DNA of 64,000 nt from Streptomyces sp. NRRL S-37 (GTDB lineage Bacteria; Actinomycetota; Actinomycetes; Streptomycetales; Streptomycetaceae): positions 372,001-436,000 of the forward strand of contig NZ_JOIZ01000005.1 in the NCBI RefSeq assembly GCF_000721605.1. The letters run 5' to 3'. This document shows positions 52,392 to 60,815 of the stretch, in pieces. Under the pieces are notes generated by a model. That model made no database searches. It was not told the origin of the DNA and saw only the letters and a list, made by a program, of their open reading frames with translations. Numbering within the stretch: position 1 is the stretch's first letter; each line of letters begins with the position of its first letter. A program made the translations under genes and the position numbers.

Positions 52392-52505
52392 GCTTGCCGT
52401 GAGCCTTGCTGCTCACGGCCTGGTCTTCACCCGGGGCACCCCGCCACGGACGGAGGGTTGCCGGACAGCCGGCCGGGGCCTGATGGCTGTCACTCATGAC
52501 CTGGA
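52392..52505 (-). promoter_or_regulatory. SAM-IV-like riboswitch
   Basis: On the minus strand the leader reads GGTCATGAGTGACAGCC, then GGCTGTCCGGCAACCCTCCG, then GGCGGGGTGCCCCGGGTGAA, then GACC. It matches what I recall of the actinobacterial SAM-IV consensus (GGTCATGAGTG...CCGGCAACCCTCC...GGGGTGCCCCGGGTGA..GACC). A GTGAGC/GCTCAC stem follows, and then a strong GGACCCCT/CAGGGGTCC hairpin (52368-52391), probably part of the switching platform. Excess SAM should reduce expression of the downstream PLP enzyme. Confidence 0.88.
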
Positions 52506-52660
52506 CAGGAAAGTACGCGAAATGATCGACGCCCCGCAACCCGCGTCCGGATCGCGGGACATCCCCAGCCTGACGAGAGGACCTGCCCGGCGGATCGCCT
52601 CGAAGAAAACCGACGGCGTCTCGCAGCCCCGGCCGGCGAGGGCGATGCAGGTCCCCCTCA

Positions 52661-52777
52661 CAGGGAACCCGAACAGGGGAACCACGCAGGGAGCCCCCGC
52701 AGGGGCCCGCACCGGGAACCCGCACCAGGAACCCACGCAGGGGAACCCCCGCAGGAGCCCGCATCAAGAGCCCGCCG
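52661..52777. repeat. Degenerate 13-bp tandem repeat, about 9 copies
   Basis: Units of 12-14 bp built on CAGGGGAACCCGC run from 52661 to 52777, between the trpD stop and the SAM-IV leader. The remainder of the 648-bp gap shows no gene: a 165-codon frame on the minus strand is an artefact of these repeats and of G+C bias. Confidence 0.8.
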
Positions 52778-52800
52778 CTCGGCTTCGCTGGAGCGGCGGG
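52771..52800 (-). terminator. Hairpin downstream of trpD
   Basis: CCCGCCGCTC (52771-52780) and GAGCGGCGGG (52791-52800) form a perfect 10-bp stem with a 10-nt loop, 71 bp after the trpD stop. It would separate trpD from the riboswitch transcript. Confidence 0.7.
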
Positions 52801-52870
52801 AGGAGGTGGGCGTGCGGCTGCGAGGCGGTGGAGGAACACGCACCGGGTCCGGCGCCCCGCCGGGCAGGCC

Positions 52871-53935
52871 TTACGCGTTGCTGACGGCCACCCAGCGTTC
52901 CAGGACCCGCTTGGCGGCTCCCGAGTCGATCGACTCGGCCGCCTTCGCCATTCCGGTGCGGATCTGTTCCGTCAGGGTGCCGCCGCCCGGCTCCAGGGCC
53001 ACCAGCGCCGCCGCCGAGTTCAGCAGTACCGCGTCCCGTACGGGGCCCGGTTCGCCGTCGAGGAGCCGGCGGGCGACCTCGGCGTTGTAGGAGGCGTCGG
53101 CGCCGCGCAGCGCCTCCACGGGCACCAGCTCGATGCCGGCGTCGCGCGGGTCGAAGGCCTCCTCGGTGACCTTGCCGTCGCGGACCACCCACACCCGGGA
53201 GGTGGCGGTGGTCGTCAGCTCGTCGAGTCCGTCGTCACCGCGGAACACCAGCGAGGAGTGGCCGCGCTCGGCGAACACCCCGGCCATGATGGGCGCCATC
53301 CGCGGGTCGGCGACCCCGACGGCCTGCGCCTTGACCCGTGCCGGGTTGGCCAGCGGGCCGAGGAAGTTGAACACCGTGCGGACACCCAACTGCCCCCGCG
53401 CGGCGGCCACGTGGCGCAGCGCCGGATGGAACTTCACCGCGAAGCAGAAGGTGATCCCGGCCTCCTCGGCGACCTCGGCGACCCGCCTCGGCGTCAGCTC
53501 CAGATTGACGCCGAGCTTCTCCAGGACGTCGGAGGCGCCGGACGCGGAGGACGCGGCCCGGTTGCCGTGCTTGACGACCTTCGCGCCGGTGCCGGCCACG
53601 ACGATCGAGGACATCGTGGAGATGTTCACCGTCTTGGCGCCGTCGCCGCCGGTACCGACGATGTCGACGGTCGCGCCCGGCACCTCGATCACATGGGCGT
53701 GGTCGTACAGCGCCCGTACGCAGCCGGTGATCTCCTCGACGGTCTCGCCCTTGGCCCGCAGGGACACCGCGAACCCGGCGATCTGCGCGTCGGTCGCCTC
53801 GCCGCGCATGATCAGGTCCATCGCCCAGGCGGTGTCGTCGGCGGTCAGGTCCCGGCCGTCCAGCAGTCCGTTCAGTACGGCGGGCCAGGAGCGGCCCGCC
53901 GCGGTGTCGCCTCCAGCGGGGGTCACAGCGCTCAT
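52871..53935 (-). CDS. trpD: Anthranilate phosphoribosyltransferase
   Basis: This 354-residue enzyme transfers the phosphoribosyl group from PRPP to anthranilate in tryptophan synthesis. [17 protein letters not shown] near residue 90 binds [25 protein letters not shown] near residue 117 contacts anthranilate, and [20 protein letters not shown] near residue 182 is typical. The ATG at 53935 has AGGAG six bases upstream. An upstream in-frame ATG at 53995 lacks such a site. It is separated from trpEG by 37 kb and lies near the qcr genes, as in mycobacteria (Rv2192c). Confidence 0.96.
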   Translation of the reverse strand: MSAVTPAGGDTAAGRSWPAVLNGLLDGRDLTADDTAWAMDLIMRGEATDAQIAGFAVSLRAKGETVEEITGCVRALYDHAHVIEVPGATVDIVGTGGDGAKTVNISTMSSIVVAGTGAKVVKHGNRAASSASGASDVLEKLGVNLELTPRRVAEVAEEAGITFCFAVKFHPALRHVAAARGQLGVRTVFNFLGPLANPARVKAQAVGVADPRMAPIMAGVFAERGHSSLVFRGDDGLDELTTTATSRVWVVRDGKVTEEAFDPRDAGIELVPVEALRGADASYNAEVARRLLDGEPGPVRDAVLLNSAAALVALEPGGGTLTEQIRTGMAKAAESIDSGAAKRVLERWVAVSNA

Positions 53936-54014
53936 GGCCGCTCCTGATGGTCGTAGAGGAGTCCGGGGACCGGGCAGGATCCCGGTGGTGTCCACCCTAT
54001 CCAGGTCCGGGGAC

Positions 54015-54057
54015 GGCGAAGGGCCCCCGTCCGCAGAACGGACGGGGGCCCTTCGCC
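54015..54057 (-). terminator. Strong terminator after qcrB
   Basis: A perfect 19-bp stem (GGCGAAGGGCCCCCGTCCG, 54015-54033, with its complement 54039-54057) with a CAGAA loop lies 36 bp beyond the qcrB stop and upstream of trpD. It ends the ctaE-qcrCAB transcript. Confidence 0.88.
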
Positions 54058-54092
54058 GTCGTGTGGCGACTGGGGTGAGGCGCTGAAGGCGA

Positions 54093-55730
54093 TCAGTGGT
54101 GGCCGTGGCCGCTCGTGATCTCCTTGTACTCCTCGACGGTCGGCTTCGGGATCTGGGCGTCCTCGCCGTAGTAGCCCTTGCTCAGCTTGACGCGCAGCTT
54201 CTCGGTCGCCTTCACCTTGCGCCGGACGCCGTTCTCGTCGACCTCCGGGCCGATCTCGGCCGGCTTGTACTGCTCGTGCGCGGTGAGGGTGTACATCTGC
54301 TCCTGGCTGAGCGGCTCGTGCACCTCGATGAACTCACCGTGCGGCAGGCGCTTGATGATGCCCGACTCGCGGCCGTGCAGCACCTTGTCCTTGTCCCGGC
54401 GCTGGAGGCCGAGGCAGATCCGCTTGGTGACGACGAACGCGATGACCGGTCCCACGAAGAAGCCGATGCGGACGAACCAGGTGACCGAGTTGATCGAGAG
54501 GTTGAAGTGCGTGGCGAAGATGTCGTTGCCGCCACCGATCAGCATGATCACGTACGCCGTGACCCAGGCGACGCCGAAGGCCGTACGGGTCGGCGCGTTG
54601 CGCGGCCGGTCCAGGATGTGGTGCTCGCGCTTGTCCCCGGTGATCCAGGACTCGATGAACGGGTAGAGCGCGATGACCGCCAGGAAGAGACCGAAGATCA
54701 CCAGCGGGACGAAGACGCCCAGGACCAGGGTGTGGCCCCAGAACCTGATCTCCCAGCCGGGCATGGCGCGGACCAGGCCCTCGGCGAAGCCCATGTACCA
54801 GTCGGGCTGGGCGCCCGTGGAGACCATGTCCGGACGGTACGGGCCCAGGGCCCAGATCGGGTTGATGGACGCGATGCCGGCGATCAGCGCGGTGAAGCCG
54901 AAGACCAGGAAGAAGAAGCCTCCCGCCTTGGCCATGTAGACCGGCAGCAGCGGCATGCCCACGACGTTCTTGTTGGTCCGTCCGGCACCCGCGAACTGCG
55001 TGTGCTTGTGGTAGAAGACCAGGATCAGGTGGGCGACCACCAGGCCGAGCATGATGCCCGGCAGCAGCAGGATGTGGATCGAGTAGAACCGCGCGACGAA
55101 GTCGGTGCCGGGGAACTCCCCGCCGAACAGGAACATCGAGATGTACGTGCCGACGATCGGCACGGACAGGATCGCGCCCTGGGTGAAGCGGACACCGGTG
55201 CCGGAGAGCAGGTCGTCCGGCAGCGAGTAACCGGTGAAGCCGGTGAACATGCCGAGGACGAACAGCAGGAAGCCGAACAGCCAGTTGATCTCACGCGGCT
55301 TGCGGAACGCGCCGGTGAAGAAGACGCGCATCATGTGCACGAACATGCCGGCCAGGAAGATGACCGCGGCCCAGTGGTGGATCTGCCGGATCAGCAGACC
55401 GCCACGGACGTCGAAGCTGATGTCCAGCGTCGACTTGTAGGCCTCGCTCATCAGCTGTCCCTGCAGCGGGACGTAACTGCCGTGGTACTCCACCTCGTTC
55501 ATCGACGGGTGGAAGAACAGCGTCAGGTACACACCCGTGAGGATGATGATGAGGAAGCTGTAGAGGCAGATCTCGCCCAGCATGAAGGACCAGTGGTCCG
55601 GGAAGATCTTGCGCATGTTGGCCTTGGCCAGGGAGTAGATCCCCAGCCGGCCGTCGGCCCAGTCGGCGACGCGTTCGCCGGCCGGTGCCTTCCCGCGCGA
55701 GCGGGACTCGGGGGTCGTCGTAGTACTCAT
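54093..55730 (-). CDS. qcrB: Cytochrome bc1 complex cytochrome b subunit
   Basis: This 545-residue subunit carries the two b hemes and the quinol sites of the bcc complex. The N-terminal half has the heme-ligand helices ([20 protein letters not shown] with FVHMMRVFF near residue 115; [21 protein letters not shown] near residue 220). The [20 protein letters not shown] segment near residue 320 replaces the mitochondrial PEWY at the Qo site. The C-terminal 120 residues are the cytoplasmic extension typical of Actinobacteria. ATG at 55730 overlaps the qcrA stop (ATGA). It is the last gene of ctaE-qcrC-qcrA-qcrB. Confidence 0.97.
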   Translation of the reverse strand: MSTTTTPESRSRGKAPAGERVADWADGRLGIYSLAKANMRKIFPDHWSFMLGEICLYSFLIIILTGVYLTLFFHPSMNEVEYHGSYVPLQGQLMSEAYKSTLDISFDVRGGLLIRQIHHWAAVIFLAGMFVHMMRVFFTGAFRKPREINWLFGFLLFVLGMFTGFTGYSLPDDLLSGTGVRFTQGAILSVPIVGTYISMFLFGGEFPGTDFVARFYSIHILLLPGIMLGLVVAHLILVFYHKHTQFAGAGRTNKNVVGMPLLPVYMAKAGGFFFLVFGFTALIAGIASINPIWALGPYRPDMVSTGAQPDWYMGFAEGLVRAMPGWEIRFWGHTLVLGVFVPLVIFGLFLAVIALYPFIESWITGDKREHHILDRPRNAPTRTAFGVAWVTAYVIMLIGGGNDIFATHFNLSINSVTWFVRIGFFVGPVIAFVVTKRICLGLQRRDKDKVLHGRESGIIKRLPHGEFIEVHEPLSQEQMYTLTAHEQYKPAEIGPEVDENGVRRKVKATEKLRVKLSKGYYGEDAQIPKPTVEEYKEITSGHGHH

Positions 55731-56785
55731 CCGCGCTCCCAGAAGGCAGGACCGACGGGCTCTGCGAAGTCGCCGAGCGCTTCGAGGTAACCCTCGTCGT
55801 TCACGCCGATGCGCAGCTGCGGCAGCGGGTGACCGGCGGGGCCGAAGATGACCTTGGCACCGTCGGAAAGGTCGAAGGTGGACTGGTGGCAGGGGCACAG
55901 CGCGTGGTGCGTCTGCTGCTCGTACAGGGAGATCGGGCAACCGACGTGGGTGCAGATCTTCGAGTACGCGAGGATGCCCTCGTGCGACCACTCGAGTGAC
56001 TGCTTGTCCTTGATGTCGTCCGGCTTGATGCGGACCAGCATCAGGGCAGCCTTGGCGATCTCGTTCTGGAAGTCGTGGTCGTGCTCCTCCAGGCCCTCGG
56101 GCTTGGCGAAGGTCAGCGAACCCACGATGAGGTCGGACGGCCGCAGCGGCTCGTTGGTGTTCATGTTGACGATCAGCTTGCCCTTGCCCCACGGGGTGTG
56201 GCGCAGCTTGGTCTCGGGCAGCGGCCCGAGCTCGCGCAGCAGCACGACGCCGGAGAGCGGGAACAGGGCGAGGGCGCCGAACATCGTGTTGCGGATCAGC
56301 TTGCGCCGGCCGAGCGCCGACTCCTTGGCACCCTGGCGGAAGTCGTCCATGACCTTCGCCTTGACCTCGGGCGAGGCCTCGATCGGGTGCCGCTCGTCGG
56401 CCAGCTCCTCGTCGGACATCAGGGTGCGGGCCCAGTGGACCGCGCCCGCGCCGATGGCGAACAGGGCGATGCCGAGCGTCACGCCGAGCGCGAAGTTCAG
56501 GGCACTGATGTGACCCAGCGGGAAGATGTAGACGATCTTCTCGACCGGGATCGCCACGAACGAGGCGATGAAGCCGATGGTGGCCAGCATCGACAGCGTG
56601 AACATCAGGGCGACCGCGCGCTCGGACCGCTTGGCGGCCCGCTCGTCGATGTCCTGGATGCGGTGCTCGTGGGGCGGCAGGCCCGGGTCGGCGAACGGGT
56701 TCTTCTCGTCCGCGACCTTCACCGCGCCGTGGGTGGTGTCCTGCGCTGCGGGCAGGTTCTCTTCAGGGATGTCTTGGCTACTCAT
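55727..56785 (-). CDS. qcrA: Cytochrome bc1 complex Rieske iron-sulfur subunit
   Basis: This 352-residue Rieske protein is of the actinobacterial type, with three membrane helices (about 60-82, 93-115 and 162-182) before the cluster domain. The [2Fe-2S] ligands are in CTHVGCPISL and CPCHQSTFDL (two Cys, two His). ATG at 56785 overlaps the qcrC stop in an ATGA, and its own stop overlaps qcrB, so the three proteins are coupled. A longer frame from 56821 lies inside qcrC and is rejected. It takes electrons from quinol to the diheme cytochrome c. Confidence 0.96.
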   Translation of the reverse strand: MSSQDIPEENLPAAQDTTHGAVKVADEKNPFADPGLPPHEHRIQDIDERAAKRSERAVALMFTLSMLATIGFIASFVAIPVEKIVYIFPLGHISALNFALGVTLGIALFAIGAGAVHWARTLMSDEELADERHPIEASPEVKAKVMDDFRQGAKESALGRRKLIRNTMFGALALFPLSGVVLLRELGPLPETKLRHTPWGKGKLIVNMNTNEPLRPSDLIVGSLTFAKPEGLEEHDHDFQNEIAKAALMLVRIKPDDIKDKQSLEWSHEGILAYSKICTHVGCPISLYEQQTHHALCPCHQSTFDLSDGAKVIFGPAGHPLPQLRIGVNDEGYLEALGDFAEPVGPAFWERG

Positions 56786-57594
56786 GACTTCTTGGCCTTT
56801 GCGGTCCGAGCGGCGACCCACACGGCGACGGCGATCAGGCCGCCGAGACCGAAGATCCAGCCGAACAGGCCCTCGCTGACCGGGCCCAGCCCGCCCAGCT
56901 CCATGCCGCCCGGGCTCTCGGACTCGTCGGTGTCGACCTCGCCCAGGTACGCGATGATGTCCTTCTTGTTCTGCTCCGTCAGCGTGCTGTCGGGGAAGGA
57001 GGGCATGTTCTGCGGGCCGGTGAGCATGGCCTCGTAGATGTGCTTGGGAGCGACGTCCTCAAGGCTCGGGGCGTACTTGCCGTGCGTGAGCGCACCGCCC
57101 TTGCCGGTGAAGTTGTGGCACTGCGCGCAGTTGTTGCGGAACAGTTCGCCGCCCTTGGCGATGTCGGCGCCCTTGGGGCCGTACTGCTCGGCGGTGGGGA
57201 CGGCCGGGCCGGCGCCCAGGGAGGCGATGTACGCCGCCAGCTGGTCGATCTCGGCCTGGCTGTAGACGGCCGGCTTGTCCGGGATCTGCGCGGCCTGCGA
57301 GGTGGCGGCCGGCATACGGCCGGTGCTCACCTGGAAGTCGACCGCGGCGGCGCCCACGCCCACCAGGCTCGGACCGTCGGAGGTGCCCTGACCGCCGGTG
57401 CCGTGGCAGCTGGCACAGCCGACCGCGTAGAGCTTCTTGCCCTCCTCGATGGTGAGGGACTGGGCGGTTTCGTCGGCCTGCGCCTTGTCCGCGGGTGCGA
57501 ACACGGCGTAGAGCCCCCCGGTGCATGCCAGCGCGAGGAGTAGGACGACGAGCGCCGCCAGCGGATGGCGTCGTCGTGCGGAGAGCTTTTTCAC
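56782..57594 (-). CDS. qcrC: Diheme cytochrome c subunit of the bcc complex
   Basis: This 270-residue diheme cytochrome has an N-terminal signal/anchor (residues 10-30), two CxxCH sites (CASCHGTGGQG near residue 57 and CAQCHNFTGKGG near residue 156), and a C-terminal membrane helix. The two domains fuse the roles of cytochrome c1 and c, so electrons pass straight to the aa3 oxidase in the III-IV supercomplex. GTG start at 57594. A Met in GPQNMPSFP is in place for the second heme. Confidence 0.96.
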   Translation of the reverse strand: MKKLSARRRHPLAALVVLLLALACTGGLYAVFAPADKAQADETAQSLTIEEGKKLYAVGCASCHGTGGQGTSDGPSLVGVGAAAVDFQVSTGRMPAATSQAAQIPDKPAVYSQAEIDQLAAYIASLGAGPAVPTAEQYGPKGADIAKGGELFRNNCAQCHNFTGKGGALTHGKYAPSLEDVAPKHIYEAMLTGPQNMPSFPDSTLTEQNKKDIIAYLGEVDTDESESPGGMELGGLGPVSEGLFGWIFGLGGLIAVAVWVAARTAKAKKS

Positions 57595-57676
57595 GGATTA
57601 CCCCGGTGTCAGGATCTTCTGCGTCGATGCTTCTGGATGGTTGCGCCCGGAAAGGCGCGCGCGGATGTGGGCCCGG

Positions 57677-58288
57677 CTACTTGATCATGTAGATCGTGGC
57701 GAAGAGGCCGATCCAGACGACATCGACGAAGTGCCAGTAGTAGGACACGACGATGGCCGCGGTCGCCTGCTCGTGGGTGAACCTCTTGGCCGCGTAGGTC
57801 CGGCCCAGGACCAGCAGGAAGGCGATGAGACCGCCCGTCACGTGCAGGCCGTGGAAGCCGGTGGTCAGGTAGAACGCCGAGCCGTACGGGTCGGAGGAGA
57901 GGGACAGGCCCTCGTGCTTGACCAGCTCGGTGTACTCGAAGACCTGGCCGCCGATGAAGATCGCGCCCATGATGAAGGTGACGACGAACCAGCCCCGGAG
58001 TCTCTTCACGTCACCGCGCTCGGCGGCGAACACGCCGAGCTGGCAGGTGAGGGAGGAGAGCACCAGGATCGTGGTGTTCGTCGCCGAGAACGGGAAGTTC
58101 AGGGCGTCGGCCTTCTCGGCCCAGAACTCCGGACCGGTCACCGATCGCAGGGTGAAGTACATCGCGAAGAGGGCCGCGAAGAACATCAGCTCGGAACTCA
58201 GCCAGATGATGGTTCCGACGCTGGTGAGGTTCGGCCGGTTGACCGACGGGTGCGCGTGCCCGGTATCTACTGTCGTTGCTGTCGCCAC
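57677..58288 (-). CDS. ctaE: Cytochrome c oxidase subunit III
   Basis: This 203-residue subunit has five membrane helices, the actinobacterial form lacking the first two of mitochondrial subunit III. Typical text is [19 protein letters not shown] near the start, [17 protein letters not shown] near residue 135, and [15 protein letters not shown] at the end. The GTG at 58288 has CATAAT about 9 bp upstream, so it could be leaderless. It heads the ctaE-qcrCAB run, as in mycobacteria (Rv2193). Confidence 0.95.
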   Translation of the reverse strand: MATATTVDTGHAHPSVNRPNLTSVGTIIWLSSELMFFAALFAMYFTLRSVTGPEFWAEKADALNFPFSATNTTILVLSSLTCQLGVFAAERGDVKRLRGWFVVTFIMGAIFIGGQVFEYTELVKHEGLSLSSDPYGSAFYLTTGFHGLHVTGGLIAFLLVLGRTYAAKRFTHEQATAAIVVSYYWHFVDVVWIGLFATIYMIK

Positions 58289-58435
58289 GCCGACATTATG
58301 TCGGTCGCTTATCCCGCCCTCACTCCCGGGGGTGCCGTTCGGTGCGTTCAGCCCTCCTGGACTGCCCGTATGGCCCATCCGCGAGCCGTGGCGGAGCCCT
58401 CGCGGAACCGTCTCGAAGGCGTGTCCGAACCAGTG

Positions 58436-58462
58436 TTGACAAGCGGTCCGAAGGGGTAGCAT
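58436..58462 (+). promoter_or_regulatory. Possible promoter of the receiver-like gene
   Basis: TTGACA (58436-58441) is a perfect -35. A TAGCAT (58457-58462) lies 15 bp on, a short spacing that lowers confidence. The leader to the ATG at 58527 would be about 60 nt. Confidence 0.35.
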
Positions 58463-58526
58463 CCGCGCCATCGGTACCCGAAGTTCCCGACAGAGCCGTG
58501 CCCTCTTTCTTACGCGTGGAGGAACA

Positions 58527-58928
58527 ATGCAGGCGACCGCCACGGTGCTGGTCTACAGCGACGACGCCAACACCCGGGAGCAGGTGCGGCTCGCCACGGG
58601 GCGGCGGCCGGCGCCGGACGTGCCCGTCGTGGAGTTCGTGGAGTGCGCGACCCCGGCGGCGGTGCTGGCCGAGCTGGACCGGGGCGGCATCGACGTGTGC
58701 GTGCTGGACGGTGAGGCCGTGCCGATGGGGGGCATGGGGATGTGCCGGCAGATCAAGGACGAGGTGTTCAACTGCCCGCCGGTGCTTTTGCTGATCGGCA
58801 GGCCGCAGGATGCGTGGCTGGCGACGTGGAGTCGCGCCGAGTCGGCGGTGAGCTTGCCGGTGGAGCCGGTGGAGTTCGCCTCGGCGCTGGCGTCTCTGCT
58901 GCGGCGGAAGGCTCTTGCGGGGGCCTAG
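58527..58928 (+). CDS. Stand-alone receiver-like protein
   Basis: This 133-residue protein has a receiver fold without an output domain. [19 protein letters not shown] provides the acidic pair, and [14 protein letters not shown] has Asp in the phosphoacceptor place. The expected Lys near residue 110 is replaced ([11 protein letters not shown]), so it may not be phosphorylated normally. The ATG at 58527 has GGAGG upstream. It is divergent from ctaE in all likelihood by conserved order (SCO2152-like position). Function is unknown. A link to respiration is only positional. Confidence 0.85.
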   Translation: MQATATVLVYSDDANTREQVRLATGRRPAPDVPVVEFVECATPAAVLAELDRGGIDVCVLDGEAVPMGGMGMCRQIKDEVFNCPPVLLLIGRPQDAWLATWSRAESAVSLPVEPVEFASALASLLRRKALAGA

Positions 58929-58977
58929 GAGCTCGGACCTGTCCGTGGTTCGGCGGCCTCGGGCCGGTGGGGGTTGT

Positions 58978-59003
58978 TCGCGCAGTTCCCCGCGCCCCTG
59001 AGG
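58978..59003. repeat. Interspersed palindromic repeat, family B, copy 2
   Basis: TCGCGCAGTTCCCCGCGCCC then CTGAGG repeats the 5' part of the family B element. The 3' arm is changed to GTGCTGCCCCTAGGG. It lies between convergent genes. Confidence 0.75.
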
Positions 59004-59022
59004 GTGCTGCCCCTAGGGCGTT

Positions 59023-60300
59023 TCATGCGGTCTGTGGCCTGAGGCGGGCCTGCTCGGCCGGGTTCTGGGCGGTGCCGGGGGTCAGGGCGCTGCCTGCCTG
59101 CCAGGTGGGCCAGTCGAGGTTCCAGTCGCCGTAGCCGTTGCCGAAGGGTTCCATCGTGGCGCCGGCCGAGTTCTCGACCTTGACGACGTCGCCCTCGCGG
59201 ACGGTGTCGAAGAACCACTTCGCGTCGTCGGTGCTCATGCCGACGCAGCCGTGGCTGACGTTGTCGTAGCCCTGGGAGCCGACGGACCAGGGGGCGGCGT
59301 GCACGTACTCGCCGCTCCAGGTCACCCGGGTGGCGAACTCGACGTCCATGTCGTACGACTCCTCCGAGCCCTCGGCTATGCCGACGGTGGTGCTGCGCAT
59401 ACGTACGAGGCGTTCCTTGGCGAGCACGACCTTGACGCCGTTGCGGGTCTCGAAGCCGGGCTTGCCCGTGGTGACGGGGATCCGCTTGATCTCCTCGTCG
59501 TTCTTGTAGACCGTCAGCCGGTGCGCGGCGGCGTCGGTGACGGCTATGACCCGGTCGCCGGTGCGGATCGTCAGGGGCTCGGACCTGCCGCCCCGCAGCC
59601 GGTCGTTGACCTTGACGCCCTCCAGGGTGCTGCGCACGCCGATGGTGGCGTGGGCGGGCCAGTAGTCCCGGGGGCGGTAGTGCAGCTTCCTGTCGTCCAC
59701 CCAGTACCAGGTGCCGGACACGGCGGGGGTGGACTCGACCTTCAGGGCGCGCTCCACGACGGCTCGCTGGGCCGGGTCCCTGACGGGTGCGCTCAGCTCG
59801 GCGGTGAGGGGCTGGCCGACGCCGTACGTGCCCGCCCCGGGGCCGAAGGCGACGGTCAGGCGCTCGGCGGTGGAGGGCTTGGCGGTGGTGAAGGTGAGGA
59901 CCTTGCGGCCGGGTGCCCCGTCCTCGTCCTCGGTGCTCACCCGGACCGTGTACCGGGCGCCCGCGGCCAGCGGGGAGGTGCTGTGCCAGCGGCTGCCGTC
60001 GGCGGCCAGTTCGCCCGTCACATGGCGTCCCGAGGCGTCCACGACGGTGACGTCCGTGATGCGTCCGTCGGAGTCCTCGGCGACGACCTCCAGGGGCTTG
60101 TCGGGGTCGGCCTCCCCGTCCGTTTCGACGGATCCGCCGAAGGAGATCCGGTCCGCCGCGTCGTAGGGCTCGGCGGCCAGCGGGTCGCCGTCGGAGGAGC
60201 AGCCCGCGACGCCCGCGCCGAGGGCTATCGCCAGCAGCGCGCAGCCGGCGACGCGGCTCCGCCCGGCGCCCGCGCCACGAGGGGACTTGGTGCGTCTCAT
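59023..60300 (-). CDS. L,D-transpeptidase lipoprotein
   Basis: This 425-residue secreted enzyme makes 3-3 peptidoglycan cross-links. The lipobox GVAGC (Cys near residue 34) ends the signal peptide. Two Ig-like domains (about 50-150 and 150-255) precede the YkuD domain (about 255-390), whose catalytic motif reads YVHAAPWSVGSQGYDNVSHG, then CVGMS. The order Ig-Ig-YkuD with a C-terminal tail is typical of actinobacterial Ldt enzymes (LdtMt2-like). It is outside the membrane and not part of the adjacent cta transcript, from which a terminator separates it. Confidence 0.93.
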   Translation of the reverse strand: MRRTKSPRGAGAGRSRVAGCALLAIALGAGVAGCSSDGDPLAAEPYDAADRISFGGSVETDGEADPDKPLEVVAEDSDGRITDVTVVDASGRHVTGELAADGSRWHSTSPLAAGARYTVRVSTEDEDGAPGRKVLTFTTAKPSTAERLTVAFGPGAGTYGVGQPLTAELSAPVRDPAQRAVVERALKVESTPAVSGTWYWVDDRKLHYRPRDYWPAHATIGVRSTLEGVKVNDRLRGGRSEPLTIRTGDRVIAVTDAAAHRLTVYKNDEEIKRIPVTTGKPGFETRNGVKVVLAKERLVRMRSTTVGIAEGSEESYDMDVEFATRVTWSGEYVHAAPWSVGSQGYDNVSHGCVGMSTDDAKWFFDTVREGDVVKVENSAGATMEPFGNGYGDWNLDWPTWQAGSALTPGTAQNPAEQARLRPQTA

Positions 60301-60363
60301 GGCCTCACGCTAGGAACCCGCACCGCCCTCGGCTCATTGGAAGGGCCGAACGGGTGAAACGAC

Positions 60364-60409
60364 GGCGAGGGGCCCGGACCCTCCTGGTGGAGTGTCCGGG
60401 CCCCTCGCC
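60364..60409 (-). terminator. Terminator of the cta operon
   Basis: GGCGAGGGGCCCGGAC (60364-60379) and GTCCGGGCCCCTCGCC (60394-60409) make a perfect 16-bp stem, 8 bp beyond the ctaF stop. Confidence 0.88.
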
Positions 60410-60416
60410 GCTGTGG

Positions 60417-60815
60417 TCACTGGGTGCGGTTCTCACCGCGGTAGTACTCGAAGACCCAGCCCCAGATGCCGATCAGGAGCAGCGGCGCCGAGAAGTACAT
60501 CAGCCACCAGCCGATCGCGACGCTCGTGAAGGCCAGGGCACCGCCCACGGCCAGGGAGAGCGGCTGCCAGCTGTGCGGGCTGAAGAACCCGACCTCGCCG
60601 GCGTCGTCGGCGACGTCCGCCTCCTTGTTGTCCTGCGCGCCCACGTCGACCCGCCGGGCCGTGAAGCCCAGGTAGAAGCCGATCATGATGGACAGGCCGA
60701 ACGCCAGGAAGAGGGCGGTGGTACCGACCGGCTCCTTCGACCACACGCCGTAGACCCCGGCCATGATGAGGAAGAAGATGCTCAGCCACATGAACATCTT
60801 GCCCTGGATCTTCAC
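60417..60815 (-). CDS. ctaF: Cytochrome c oxidase subunit IV (actinobacterial)
   Basis: This 132-residue subunit of the aa3 oxidase has four membrane helices: [37 protein letters not shown], and a C-terminal pair [21 protein letters not shown]. It is specific to Actinobacteria. The GTG at 60815 overlaps the ctaD stop (GTGA). The gene is intact although the adjacent ctaD is not. Confidence 0.94.
   Translation of the reverse strand: MKIQGKMFMWLSIFFLIMAGVYGVWSKEPVGTTALFLAFGLSIMIGFYLGFTARRVDVGAQDNKEADVADDAGEVGFFSPHSWQPLSLAVGGALAFTSVAIGWWLMYFSAPLLLIGIWGWVFEYYRGENRTQ

Noticed and set aside
52342..52839. 165-codon minus-strand frame between trpD and the aminotransferase
   Set aside because: It runs through the 13-bp repeats, the terminator and the SAM-IV aptamer, which explain the sequence better.
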